From positions 62,001 to 126,000 of the forward strand of contig NZ_JANQBA010000004.1 in NCBI RefSeq assembly GCF_025490915.1: a stretch of DNA of 64,000 nt, read 5' to 3'. Position 1 is the stretch's first letter. The number at the start of each line of letters is the position of its first letter. Position numbers and translations under genes: made by a program. This stretch comes from Lacticaseibacillus parakribbianus. Its GTDB lineage: Bacteria > Bacillota > Bacilli > Lactobacillales > Lactobacillaceae. This document shows, piece after piece, positions 23,789 through 31,937 of the stretch. The notes under the pieces were generated by a model. The model saw only the letters and a program-made list of their open reading frames with translations. It was not told where the DNA came from and did not search any database.

Positions 23789-25438
23789 ATGGAACCCGAA
23801 ACAAAGCAAAAGCAATACATTCCCTGGGTCGTTGTCGGCCTGATGGATTTCGTCACCGTGATCGGTTTCGACGATATTATTTACAACTTCCAGAACCAAG
23901 GGCTCGTCGCCGTGACGTCCTGGGTTTTGATGACCATTTTCTATGTCATTCCCTACAACCTAATCGTCGCCCACATGGGGTCGACCTTCTCCGAGCAAGG
24001 CGGCGGCATCACAAGCTGGATGCGCCAGGTCAACGGCGACACCGTCGGCTACTACGCCGCGTGGTTCTACTGGATCACCGGGCTGCCTTACGTCGTCGAC
24101 GTCGCCAACTCGGTGGTCATCAGCTTCGGCTGGATCACCAACGGCAACGGCGATATTCAAAGCCACATGGGCAACGCGTGGTTCGGCGTTTTCACCGCCG
24201 TGGTCTTCGTCTTGTTCATCTGGATTCAGCACTTCTTCAAGAACAAGTCGCTTGAGTGGATGTCGACCATCGGCGGCGGCGCGATGTTCATCATGACCGT
24301 GCTGTTCGTCGTGATGACCTTCGCCGGCCTGGCGCATGGCAACCCGATTGCCACCCACCCGTTCAAGTTCAGCGCGTTCATGCCCAAGCACTTCTTCTCC
24401 TTGTCCTTCCTGTCAACGTTCGGCCTATTCGTCTTTGCGATGAACGGCTCGGAGCTGGCGGCCCCTTACACCGCCGACATGAAGCACCCGGCCAAGGACT
24501 TCCCCAAGGCCCTGAAGATGATCGCCATCATGACGATGTTCCTGACGCTGCTCGGCACCTTCTCTTTGGGGGTCTACTTTAACGCCCACCACCTGCCCAA
24601 CGACCTGAAAATGAACGGCTCCTACTACGCCTTTCAGGCCATCGGTCAGCAATTCGGGATGGGCAACGCCTTGATGTACCTGTTCGCCGTCGTGCAAGGC
24701 ATCTACATGCTGGCGCAGCTGGCGGTGATCCTCGACGCGTCGACGCGCGTGTTCTTGTCCGACGTCGCCAAGCGCTTCATGCCGCGGCAGCTGACCAAGA
24801 AGAACTCCGACGGCCTGCCGATCAACGGCTACTGGCTGACCACCATTCTCTGCGCCGTGATCATGGCGCTGGGCGGGATGCTGCCGAAGATCAACGACAT
24901 TTTCAACTGGCTGTTGAACCTCAACGGCATCGTGTCGCCGCTGTCGACGATGTTCCTGTTTTGGGCCTACATGATGGTTCGCAAGCACTCGGACCGCTAC
25001 CCGACCCCGGACTACACCTACATCAAAAACGACAAGCTAGGCTTTGCCGTCGGCACCTGGATGCTGGTGGTCACCTTCCTTTTGGCGGTGCTCGGGTTCT
25101 TCCCGACCGACGCCAACGAAGACACCTTCGCCTTGATGCTGACGCTGAACATCCTGGTGCCAATCGGCATGGTCGCCCTGGGCTTTTCCATGCCTTGGAT
25201 CGCCAAGCGCCAGCAGCGCGGTAACGCCTTTGGCCCCGGCACCTGGTGGGCCATCACCATCGTGGTTGCCTTGGCCCTGCTCGGCCTGGTCGGCTACGGC
25301 ATGTACACCAACCTGCTGGTTCACCTCGCCAGCGCATTGCGCTGGGTGCTGATCGTGATCGTCGACGGCGCCTTGCTGTGGCTGATCGCCCACTTCACCA
25401 AGGACGGCCGCAACGGCGTGGTCAACCAGGACCTGTAG
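23789..25438 (+). CDS. APC-superfamily amino acid permease 2
   Basis: A 549-residue paralogue of the permease at 20497, collinear with it and sharing long identical stretches such as MDFVTVIGFDDIIYNF and PYNLIVAH. About 12-13 membrane segments are predicted. GGAGG lies 6 bp before the ATG at 23789; a TTG at 23762 also opens the frame but lies inside the leader peptide. It has its own promoter, leader peptide and terminator. The two copies around dsdA could differ in substrate affinity or in expression conditions. Substrate unknown; an amino acid such as D-serine is likely from context. Confidence 0.83.
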   Translation: MEPETKQKQYIPWVVVGLMDFVTVIGFDDIIYNFQNQGLVAVTSWVLMTIFYVIPYNLIVAHMGSTFSEQGGGITSWMRQVNGDTVGYYAAWFYWITGLPYVVDVANSVVISFGWITNGNGDIQSHMGNAWFGVFTAVVFVLFIWIQHFFKNKSLEWMSTIGGGAMFIMTVLFVVMTFAGLAHGNPIATHPFKFSAFMPKHFFSLSFLSTFGLFVFAMNGSELAAPYTADMKHPAKDFPKALKMIAIMTMFLTLLGTFSLGVYFNAHHLPNDLKMNGSYYAFQAIGQQFGMGNALMYLFAVVQGIYMLAQLAVILDASTRVFLSDVAKRFMPRQLTKKNSDGLPINGYWLTTILCAVIMALGGMLPKINDIFNWLLNLNGIVSPLSTMFLFWAYMMVRKHSDRYPTPDYTYIKNDKLGFAVGTWMLVVTFLLAVLGFFPTDANEDTFALMLTLNILVPIGMVALGFSMPWIAKRQQRGNAFGPGTWWAITIVVALALLGLVGYGMYTNLLVHLASALRWVLIVIVDGALLWLIAHFTKDGRNGVVNQDL

Positions 25439-25455
25439 TCCACCACGCCACCACC

Positions 25456-25492
25456 AAAAAACGTCGCAACCGGTCGGTTGCGACGTTTTTGT
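25456..25492. terminator. bidirectional terminator after permease 2
   Basis: AACGTCGCAACCG (25460-25472) pairs with CGGTTGCGACGTT (25475-25487), with T-tracts on both strands. It serves permease 2 and the convergent YdeI-like gene. Confidence 0.88.
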
Positions 25493-25510
25493 GTGATCAA
25501 GACCAAGCGG

Positions 25511-25753
25511 CTACTTGGGCCGCGAATCGTAGGCCCGTTTGGACTTGTAACCGGCGGCGAAGACCTCAAGCATCTTGGCCTGATGAGCCGAGGCGGTGGC
25601 CGGGCTGGCCACGCCGAACAAGTACCGGGCCCATTCGCGCTGGTAGCCCGGCGTCAGGGCGTTGAAAAAGGCCTGCGCCTCGGGCTGGTCCGCAAGCATT
25701 GCGGCCACCTTGGGAATGTCGGCCTCGTAAGCGGCCAGGGGTTTGTTAGGCAT
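25511..25753 (-). CDS. YdeI/OmpD-associated-like small protein
   Basis: An 80-residue protein. The segment AQAFFNALTPGYQREWARYLFG followed by A-x-x-x-T-A-x-x-R/H and an ending rich in Lys and Arg resembles the C-terminal domain of the YdeI/OmpD-associated family. The full-length family is about 190 residues, so this is the single-domain short form. GGAGG lies 6 bp before the ATG at 25753; a longer frame to 25906 has no support. The family's role is unclear; it has been linked to bacteriocin or peptide protection. Single gene. Confidence 0.68.
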   Translation of the reverse strand: MPNKPLAAYEADIPKVAAMLADQPEAQAFFNALTPGYQREWARYLFGVASPATASAHQAKMLEVFAAGYKSKRAYDSRPK

Positions 25754-25940
25754 GGGGTTCCTCCTTCGGTGACACGTCGCACGACCGACGCTCACCGTCT
25801 GTATTGTGTGCTGTCGCTTAGATCTCAGTAGACGAGCGGCCGTCATGCCACCCCGCGCCCGATCTGGCACCGACCTTGACCCGCCGCCGATCCGGTGCCA
25901 AGGCAATCAGTCAGGCGCAAGCGCGAGGCCTGACTTTCGC

Positions 25941-26666
25941 CTACCGCACCACGGTCCAGTCGTCCAGCGTCCGGCCGGCCGGATCCGCGAACTGCAGCCA
26001 GCTGTTGGTGGTGCCAAAGTACAGGAACAAGCCGACCTCGTTGGTGCTTTTGAGCACCACGTCTTCGGTGGTGACGAAGTCCGGGCCGATGGCGGCCTGA
26101 TGCTCGCCGCGCAGCTGCGCGGCAAACCGGGCGGAAAAGCCCAGGCTGCCGTCGGCGTTCAGGTCGGCCTCGGGCTTGAGCCGCGCCCCGGCGAGCAGGC
26201 GCATCTCGTTGCGCCGCTGCCAGTAAACCGTCGCCTGGGTGCCGGCGAAGGTCGTGGTGAACGGCACGGTGGCCACGGCCTTACGCCAGCGGTGCTGGGC
26301 CTTGGCCGGCCGCCGCTTCGTCGGGGTCAGCGCCACCCCGAGCAGCGTCAGCACCGGCGTCAGGGCCGCCAGCAGGGCGGCGGCCGGCCGCTCTAGGTTG
26401 GCTGGCACCGGCTGCGCCGCGTAGGCCACCTTCGCGCCGGCCTGAGCGGCAATCGCCGCCGCCAGGTAACGCGCCGGCAGGTCCGCCGCCGGTTCGATGA
26501 TCAGCGTGCGGGTGGCCGCCGCGACCGCGGTGTCGATGCCCAACAGCGTGGCACCTGCCAGATACAGGCTGACGCTGCCCGCAACCGGCGGCTGGGACCC
26601 GGCCTGCAGGCGAATGATAGCGTGTTGCGTGGTCACGGTCAGCGGGTCATTTTGCAAAGTTGCCAT
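25941..26666 (-). CDS. hypothetical protein, unknown family
   Basis: A 241-residue protein without signal peptide. Two mildly hydrophobic Ala/Leu-rich stretches (about 55-75 and 105-125) flank a basic segment (TPTKRRPAKAQHRWRK), and the C-terminal half looks like a beta-rich soluble domain (FVTTEDVVLKSTNEVGLFLY). I do not recognise it. GGAGG lies 8 bp before the ATG at 26666. It starts 16 bp after the AI-2E-type transporter gene, so both are in one operon, which is the only clue to function. Confidence 0.65.
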   Translation of the reverse strand: MATLQNDPLTVTTQHAIIRLQAGSQPPVAGSVSLYLAGATLLGIDTAVAAATRTLIIEPAADLPARYLAAAIAAQAGAKVAYAAQPVPANLERPAAALLAALTPVLTLLGVALTPTKRRPAKAQHRWRKAVATVPFTTTFAGTQATVYWQRRNEMRLLAGARLKPEADLNADGSLGFSARFAAQLRGEHQAAIGPDFVTTEDVVLKSTNEVGLFLYFGTTNSWLQFADPAGRTLDDWTVVR

Positions 26667-26682
26667 GGTGTCCTTCCTCCGG

Positions 26683-27807
26683 TCACTCGCTGAGCGGCCG
26701 GCCCTCTTTTTGCCAAGTTGCGTTGCGTATCAGGCGGTAGGCCGTCGCGGCCAGCGGCACCCCGAGCAGCATCCCCAAGATGCCGCCGAGTCCGGAGCCA
26801 ATGGTAACGGCCGCCAACACCACGATGCCCGGCAGGCCGATGGAGCCGCCGACCACCCGCGGGTAGATCAGGTTGCCCTCAAGCTGCTGCAGCACCACCA
26901 GGTAAACCACGAACAACACGGCCTTCAAGGGGCTGACCACGACGATCAAGACGAAGCCGATCGCCCCACCGATGTAGGCGCCGAGCATCGGAATCAGCGC
27001 CGTCATGCCGATGAACGCGCCGATCGAGCCGGCGTTGGGGAAGCGAAACAGCAGCATCCCCAGGGTACACAGCGTCCCGAGGATGAAGGCCTCGGTGACC
27101 TGCCCGACGATGAAGCGCGAGAACATCAGGTCGGCTTCGTGCAGCAGGTAGTGCAGCTTGGCCATGAACTTGGTCGGCAAAAAGGCGGCGCCGACGCGGT
27201 TCAGTCGGCTGCCGATGCCTTCCTTGCCGGCCACCAGGTAGATGGCGAAGGTGAAGGCCAAGATGAAGTTGACCACCCCGGAGAAGACGGAGCCGACCAA
27301 AGACAGCGAGCCGGAGAACAGCCCGGACACGCCGGCTGACAGGTACTTGGTGACCTTGGTCTGAATGCTGGTCCAGTCGATGTCGGCGCTTGCCAGCTTC
27401 TTGGTCAAGGCCGTCGCCTGATCGGACTTGGTCAGCCAGTCGTTGAGCTTGGTCAAGGTCTCGGGCAGACTGGTGAAAAAACCGTCAAGCGCCGCGATGA
27501 ACTGCGGCACCACCAGGCGCAACACGCCGGCCAAAATCACCACCGTCAGCACAATGGCGGCCACGATGGCGGCCGGCCGCCGCAGTTTCTGGGCGGCCTT
27601 GGCCTTAGCGTGGGGCCAAAACACCTTTTCCAGCCGCACCACGATCAGGTTCATGCAGTAGGCCAAAGCTGCGCCGATCACCAGCGGCGTCAACACGCTC
27701 AACAAGGTTTTGAGCCCCGCCCAAAGCTGGGCCGGATACAAGATGACAAGCAGAAACACCGCCGCCCCCACGGCAAGGTGCAGAACTTGGGAACGGGAAA
27801 TTTTCAT
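26683..27807 (-). CDS. AI-2E-family (UPF0118) membrane transporter
   Basis: A 374-residue protein with about seven to eight membrane segments and the family order: N-terminal pair, a cytoplasmic or periplasmic helical stretch, then the conserved core FIVGQVTEAFILGTLCTLGM, IGMTALIPMLGAYIGGAIGF and PRVVGGSIGLPGIVVL. Family members have been proposed to export autoinducer-2, but several are Na+/H+ antiporters, so the name does not prove substrate. The frame opens at 27822; AAGGAG lies 6 bp before the ATG at 27807. First gene of a two-gene operon; a minus-strand TATAAT just upstream overlaps the end of the MATE gene. Confidence 0.85.
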   Translation of the reverse strand: MKISRSQVLHLAVGAAVFLLVILYPAQLWAGLKTLLSVLTPLVIGAALAYCMNLIVVRLEKVFWPHAKAKAAQKLRRPAAIVAAIVLTVVILAGVLRLVVPQFIAALDGFFTSLPETLTKLNDWLTKSDQATALTKKLASADIDWTSIQTKVTKYLSAGVSGLFSGSLSLVGSVFSGVVNFILAFTFAIYLVAGKEGIGSRLNRVGAAFLPTKFMAKLHYLLHEADLMFSRFIVGQVTEAFILGTLCTLGMLLFRFPNAGSIGAFIGMTALIPMLGAYIGGAIGFVLIVVVSPLKAVLFVVYLVVLQQLEGNLIYPRVVGGSIGLPGIVVLAAVTIGSGLGGILGMLLGVPLAATAYRLIRNATWQKEGRPLSE

Positions 27808-27847
27808 AAGGAGCTCCTTCAATTAGATTAACGCCATTATACCAAAC

Positions 27848-29218
27848 TCAAATCAGCTTGTTTTGGTACCACTTGTCGCCAGCAAAGCGCCGGATGAAGA
27901 TGCCGCCGCGAACGCCCCACTCCAGGCCCATGATGGCGCAGACCCCGGGGACCCCGTAGCCCATGCGAACCGCGAAGACGTAGACGCCGACCACGCGAAA
28001 GGCCCACATCGAGGCCAAAGACACAATCGTGGTGAACTTGCCGTCGCCGGCCGCTCGCAAGGCGTTGGGCAGCACGAAGCTGACGGTCCAAAACAGCAGG
28101 TGCATCCCGACAAAGATGCAATAAGATAAGAAGATCACCGGCAGAATCGCCGGCGTCGGCGAGAACAGCCGAATGCCCGGCTTGAACAGCGCCAGCAAGA
28201 GCGAATCGCCCAGCACGAAGGCCCCGATGCCCAGGCCGACGAAGGACTTGGTGATTTTGCGGGCGTCCCTCAGGTTGTGGCGACCGACGCACTGGCCGAC
28301 GATCGGCACCAGGGCCGTGCCCAAGGCGCTGGGGATGATCTCAGACATCTGGGCCCAGGAGCCGACAATCGCGTTGGTCACGATGGCCTGGGTGCCAAGC
28401 ATCACAATCATCATCTGAATCAGAATCTTGCCGCCGTTGAAGAACACGCCTTCCGCCGCGAAGGGGACGCAGACCACCAGCACCTTTTGGAGCATGCGCC
28501 AGTCGACGCGCCGCATCAGCCGCCAGGTCAAGGCGAACAAGTCGCGATGCGACGCCAGCATCCACACCGCCAGGGCCGCCGCCAGCCAGCGCGACAGGTT
28601 CAACGCGATGATCATGCCGACCACGCCCAGGTGCAGCCAAGTGATGGTGATCAGGTTGAAGCACAGGTACATCACGTTCATCGCAAGCGACAGCTGCAGC
28701 GAGTTCTTGGTGCGGCCGATGCCGCGCAGGCTACCGTTGGTGCCTTCGACCAGCGCCTCAAAGGGGTAGCTGAACAAGACGCCGAGCATGTACAGCCTGG
28801 CGTTTCGCATCACCGCCGGGCTGGCGGCGCCGAACAACGCGCTGAGAATGCCGTTGTGCAGCAGCCCGAACACGACGGCCAGCACCAACCCGGTCAACAC
28901 CGCGCCGTAAATCGTGCCGTTGACCACGTGGCCGAGCCGGCCGCGCTCGCCGGCCCCGAAGTACTGGGCGATCAGCACCGTGCCGCCGAGGCCGACGGCG
29001 ACGAAGATCTGAATCAGAAACACGTTGACCGAGCCGACCATGTTGACGGCGCTGATGGCCGCCGCCCCGGAGCTTGCGATCATGGCGGTGTTCAAAAAAT
29101 TGAACGACACCAGAAAGAACTGATCGACCACCACCGGCCCGAGTAGCCCGAACACCGCGCGGTAATCGAAGGTCTCCCCCGAAAAAAACCGCTGCAACAG
29201 CTGCCTGAATTTACCCAC
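27848..29218 (-). CDS. MATE-family efflux transporter
   Basis: A 456-residue protein with 12 predicted membrane segments in two similar halves, as in MATE (MOP superfamily) exporters. It begins VFGLLGPVVVDQFFLVSFNFLN, and the usual charged loop GIGRTKNSLQLSLAMNVMYL after TM4 is present. The start is a GTG at 29218 with GGAGG 5 bp upstream; the nearby ATG is out of frame. Such proteins use Na+ or H+ gradients to expel cationic drugs or metabolites. It appears to be transcribed alone. Confidence 0.88.
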   Translation of the reverse strand: MGKFRQLLQRFFSGETFDYRAVFGLLGPVVVDQFFLVSFNFLNTAMIASSGAAAISAVNMVGSVNVFLIQIFVAVGLGGTVLIAQYFGAGERGRLGHVVNGTIYGAVLTGLVLAVVFGLLHNGILSALFGAASPAVMRNARLYMLGVLFSYPFEALVEGTNGSLRGIGRTKNSLQLSLAMNVMYLCFNLITITWLHLGVVGMIIALNLSRWLAAALAVWMLASHRDLFALTWRLMRRVDWRMLQKVLVVCVPFAAEGVFFNGGKILIQMMIVMLGTQAIVTNAIVGSWAQMSEIIPSALGTALVPIVGQCVGRHNLRDARKITKSFVGLGIGAFVLGDSLLLALFKPGIRLFSPTPAILPVIFLSYCIFVGMHLLFWTVSFVLPNALRAAGDGKFTTIVSLASMWAFRVVGVYVFAVRMGYGVPGVCAIMGLEWGVRGGIFIRRFAGDKWYQNKLI

Positions 29219-29579
29219 GACATCCTCCGTATTTGAAAGCCCTTGCGATTTAGGTCAATCGTACCCGATGCAGGGAAAAAAACAAGCCCCCGCCCCGGCA
29301 ATCGCCACCGTGTCGCCTGCCGCCACCGCCCGTGCCGCTCACCGCGCCCCACTGCTGCAGCCCTGCCCCGCCGGTGGCGACCCCTCGGCGGCTCGCCACC
29401 GCCTGCGCAACGCGTCGCCCCGCGTGACGACGCCTCGGTCAGGCCACCGCCTCGCACGATGCTGCCCGTGTCGCTTGCGCCGTTCAGACGCCCCTCGCTC
29501 ACGCCGCTCAGACGACGCCCCGATCCAGTCGCCGCCTCAGCTCGGCGCAGGGGCGACCGCCGAACGCCGCCACTAACGT
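29219..29579. other. intergenic stretch with strong C-over-G strand bias, no gene recognised
   Basis: About 360 bp between the divergent MATE and hflX genes. The plus strand is very rich in C and poor in G. Several open frames cross it, but none has a ribosome binding site or a recognisable product. It has imperfect direct repeats, such as GTTCAGACGCCCC and CTCAGACGACGCCCC near 29490-29520. The left end carries a possible MATE promoter on the minus strand (TTGTTT, 16 bp, TACGAT near 29262). Confidence 0.45.
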
Positions 29580-29608
29580 TTGGCGCGGCGCCCGATGTGT
29601 GTTACACT
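29580..29608 (+). promoter_or_regulatory. promoter of hflX and its leader
   Basis: TTGGCG (29580-29585), 17-bp spacer, TACACT (29603-29608). It directs the leader peptide and the attenuator before hflX. Confidence 0.65.
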
Positions 29609-29639
29609 TATCCTAGAAATTGAAAGGAGTCGATCCGCG

Positions 29640-29678
29640 ATGCGTTTGAAGACAGTGGCCACCCAGACAATTGGATAA
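29640..29678 (+). CDS. leader peptide MRLKTVATQTIG upstream of hflX
   Basis: A 12-codon frame with AAGGAG about 10 bp before its ATG, lying between the hflX promoter and an intrinsic terminator. It encodes MRLKTVATQTIG. A ribosome stalled on this frame could alter folding of the terminator region downstream. Attenuation with short upstream frames is known for antibiotic-induced hflX-type genes in Listeria (HflXr), which makes this likely to be a ribosome-stress sensor; this is inference here. Confidence 0.6.
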   Translation: MRLKTVATQTIG

Positions 29679-29736
29679 CTTGCGCCTAGTGCGCCACTGC
29701 AGCGAGTCGAATCTACGGGACCAGTCCGGTCAATAG

Positions 29737-29762
29737 AGGAAGCTACTGGGCTTCCTTTTTTT
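29737..29762 (+). terminator. attenuator terminator in the hflX leader
   Basis: AGGAAGC (29737-29743) pairs with GCTTCCT (29750-29756), followed by seven T, 45 bp before the hflX start codon. Upstream ACCAGT could compete by pairing with ACTGG in the loop (29745-29749), giving an antiterminator form. Confidence 0.78.
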
Positions 29763-29806
29763 GTGCCCAAAAAGCCGCGGCGGCGCCACCACCAAAGGAG
29801 AACTGT

Positions 29807-31087
29807 ATGACTGAAACACAACAACCACAAGAAAAAGTAATCACCACCGGCATTTCGCGCGGTCAGGAGAACTTCGACTACACGATGCAAGAGCTCGCCG
29901 AGCTCGCCCGGGCCAACAACTACGAAGTCGTCGGCGAATCGCGCCAAAACCTCGACCGCTCGACCGCGGGCTTTTACTTCGGCACCGGCAAGGTCGAGGA
30001 AATCGCCGAGCTCGCCCGGGCCCTCGACGCGACCACCATCCTGGTCAACGACGAGCTATCCCCGTCGCAGCTGCGCAACATCGAGAAGGTCACCAAGCTG
30101 CACGTGATCGACCGCACCCAGCTGATCCTCGAGATTTTCGCCAACCGCGCCCAAAGCAAGACCGCCAAGACCCAAGTCGAAATCGCCCAGCTGCAATACG
30201 CACTGCCCCGGCTGCACCCAAGCGCCAACAAGCTGGACCAGCAAGGCGGCGGTGGCCTGGCCAACCGCGGGGCCGGGGAAAGTAAGCTCGAGATGGACAA
30301 GCGGGTGCTGAACAAGCGCATCGCCCGGCTGCGCCAAGAGCTCAAGGACGCCGACATCGGCGAAGAAGTGCGGCGCCAAAAGCGCCTGGAAAACGAGCTG
30401 CCGGTGGTCGCCTTAGTCGGCTACACCAACGCCGGCAAGTCCACCACGATGAACGGCCTGCTCGACCTTTTTGCCGACCACCCCGAAACCAAGCAGGTCT
30501 TTGAAAAAGACATGCTGTTCGCGACGCTCGACACCTCGGTGCGGCAGATCACGCTGCCGGATCACCGCAAGTTCCTGTTGTCCGACACCGTCGGCTTCGT
30601 CTCGAAGCTCCCGCACAAGCTGGTCGACTCCTTCAAGGCGACCTTGGCCGAGGCGGCCAACGCCGACCTGTTAATCCAGGTGGTCGATTACGCCGACCCG
30701 CACTACCAGGACATGATGGCCGTCACCGAAAAAACGCTTGCGAGCATCGGCATCGAAAACATCCCGATGATCTACGCCTTCAACAAGGCCGACCTGCGCG
30801 ACGACACGGTGTTCCCGGAGGTCAACGGCAACCAGTTCGTCTACTCCGCCAAAGATGCCAAGTCGCTCAACAAGCTGGTCGAGCTAATCGAGGGCAAGGT
30901 CTTCGCCGATAACGAGACCAACACCTACCTGATCCCCTTCGCCAAGGGCAACCTGGTCGACTTCATCAACCGCGAAACCGGCGTGATTGCAACCGACTAC
31001 ACCGCAGATGGCACCCAGATCAAGACGGTGGTCAACCCGATTCAGGCCGGTCAGTTGCGGCCGTACCTGCAAGAAGACGCCCAGTAA
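29807..31087 (+). CDS. hflX: GTPase HflX (ribosome-splitting factor)
   Basis: A 426-residue protein. The N-terminal HflX domain (about 10-195) includes the glycine-rich ESRQNLDRSTAGFYFGTGK region and a coiled-coil stretch (MDKRVLNKRIARLRQELKD). The GTPase domain follows, with G1 GYTNAGKST, G3 DTVGFVSKLPH and G4 NKAD. HflX binds the 50S subunit, splits stalled ribosomes under stress and in some species gives resistance to antibiotics acting on the ribosome. AAGGAG lies 6 bp before the ATG at 29807. It is preceded by a promoter, leader peptide and terminator, which fits induction by translation stress. Confidence 0.93.
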   Translation: MTETQQPQEKVITTGISRGQENFDYTMQELAELARANNYEVVGESRQNLDRSTAGFYFGTGKVEEIAELARALDATTILVNDELSPSQLRNIEKVTKLHVIDRTQLILEIFANRAQSKTAKTQVEIAQLQYALPRLHPSANKLDQQGGGGLANRGAGESKLEMDKRVLNKRIARLRQELKDADIGEEVRRQKRLENELPVVALVGYTNAGKSTTMNGLLDLFADHPETKQVFEKDMLFATLDTSVRQITLPDHRKFLLSDTVGFVSKLPHKLVDSFKATLAEAANADLLIQVVDYADPHYQDMMAVTEKTLASIGIENIPMIYAFNKADLRDDTVFPEVNGNQFVYSAKDAKSLNKLVELIEGKVFADNETNTYLIPFAKGNLVDFINRETGVIATDYTADGTQIKTVVNPIQAGQLRPYLQEDAQ

Positions 31088-31173
31088 TCACCAACGCGGC
31101 CGCTGCGCTTGCCCTTGACGCAAGCGCCGGCTGGGCCGCCGTTACCGAGGACCCCTACCACTGACGCAAACCG

Positions 31174-31207
31174 CCTCGCATGTGCAAGCTCACATGCGAG
31201 GTTTTTT
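31174..31207 (+). terminator. intrinsic terminator of hflX
   Basis: CCTCGCATGTG (31174-31184) pairs with CACATGCGAGG (31191-31201), followed by six T. Confidence 0.88.
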
Positions 31208-31218
31208 GCTGTCTAGGC

Positions 31219-31253
31219 AAAAAAAATGCCCCCGGCCGAGGCGGCCAGGGGCA
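31219..31253 (-). terminator. intrinsic terminator of the amino acid ABC transporter operon
   Basis: TGCCCCCGGCCG (31227-31238) pairs with CGGCCAGGGGCA (31242-31253) with one offset base, and eight T follow on the minus strand. Confidence 0.85.
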
Positions 31254-31262
31254 GCGATGCCA

Positions 31263-31922
31263 TCACGCGTGGTTCAGGCGGCGGTTGATCAGCCGAGCCC
31301 CGAGCGACAGCGCGTAGTTGACCACGAAGTACAGGACGGCCAGCGCGACGAACATCGGAATGGTGTAGTTGACGTCTTGCCCGTAGATAATCTGGGCGTG
31401 GTAGGTCAGCTCCGGCAGCAAGATGATGGTCGCCAGGCTGGTGTCTTTGACCAGCGAGATGAACTGGGAGACAATCGGCGGAATCATCGCCTTGAACGCC
31501 TGCGGCAAGATGATATGAAGCATCGCCTGCACGTAAGACATCCCGTTGCTGCGAGCGGCCTCCATCTGGCCGGTCGGCACCGCATTGATGCCCGACCGGA
31601 CGATTTCGGCCAGCATCGCGGATTCGAAAATGCTCATCGCGACGATGGACGCCGGAATCACGCCCAGGCGAATGCCGATCCGCGGCAGCGCGAAGTAGGT
31701 GAAAAAGAGGATCAAGAGCAGCGGCAGGTTCCGGATCAGGTCGATGATGAAGCCGACGAAGGCCGAGAAGAACCGCACGTTGACGTACCGGGCGATGCCC
31801 AGCAGCGTCCCGATCAGGAAGCTGAACACGATGGAGGTGACGGAGACCTCCACGGTGACCCACAGGCCCTCCAGGAGGTAGTGCAGGTTAACTTGCGAAT
31901 ACGCATCGATGAAGCTTTGCAT
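31263..31922 (-). CDS. amino acid ABC transporter permease (glutamine/glutamate type), second
   Basis: A 219-residue permease of the His/Glu/Gln/Arg family with five predicted membrane segments. The EAA motif region is EAARSNGMSYVQAMLHIILPQA, which docks on the ATPase. It begins with the usual LHYLLEGLWVTVEVSVTSIVFSF. It is the last gene of a four-gene operon (ATPase, binding protein, permease, permease) and forms a heterodimer with the permease encoded before it. Uptake of a polar amino acid, probably glutamine or glutamate, is inferred from the binding protein. Confidence 0.88.
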   Translation of the reverse strand: MQSFIDAYSQVNLHYLLEGLWVTVEVSVTSIVFSFLIGTLLGIARYVNVRFFSAFVGFIIDLIRNLPLLLILFFTYFALPRIGIRLGVIPASIVAMSIFESAMLAEIVRSGINAVPTGQMEAARSNGMSYVQAMLHIILPQAFKAMIPPIVSQFISLVKDTSLATIILLPELTYHAQIIYGQDVNYTIPMFVALAVLYFVVNYALSLGARLINRRLNHA

Positions 31923-31937
31923 GGCACTTCCCCCTTT

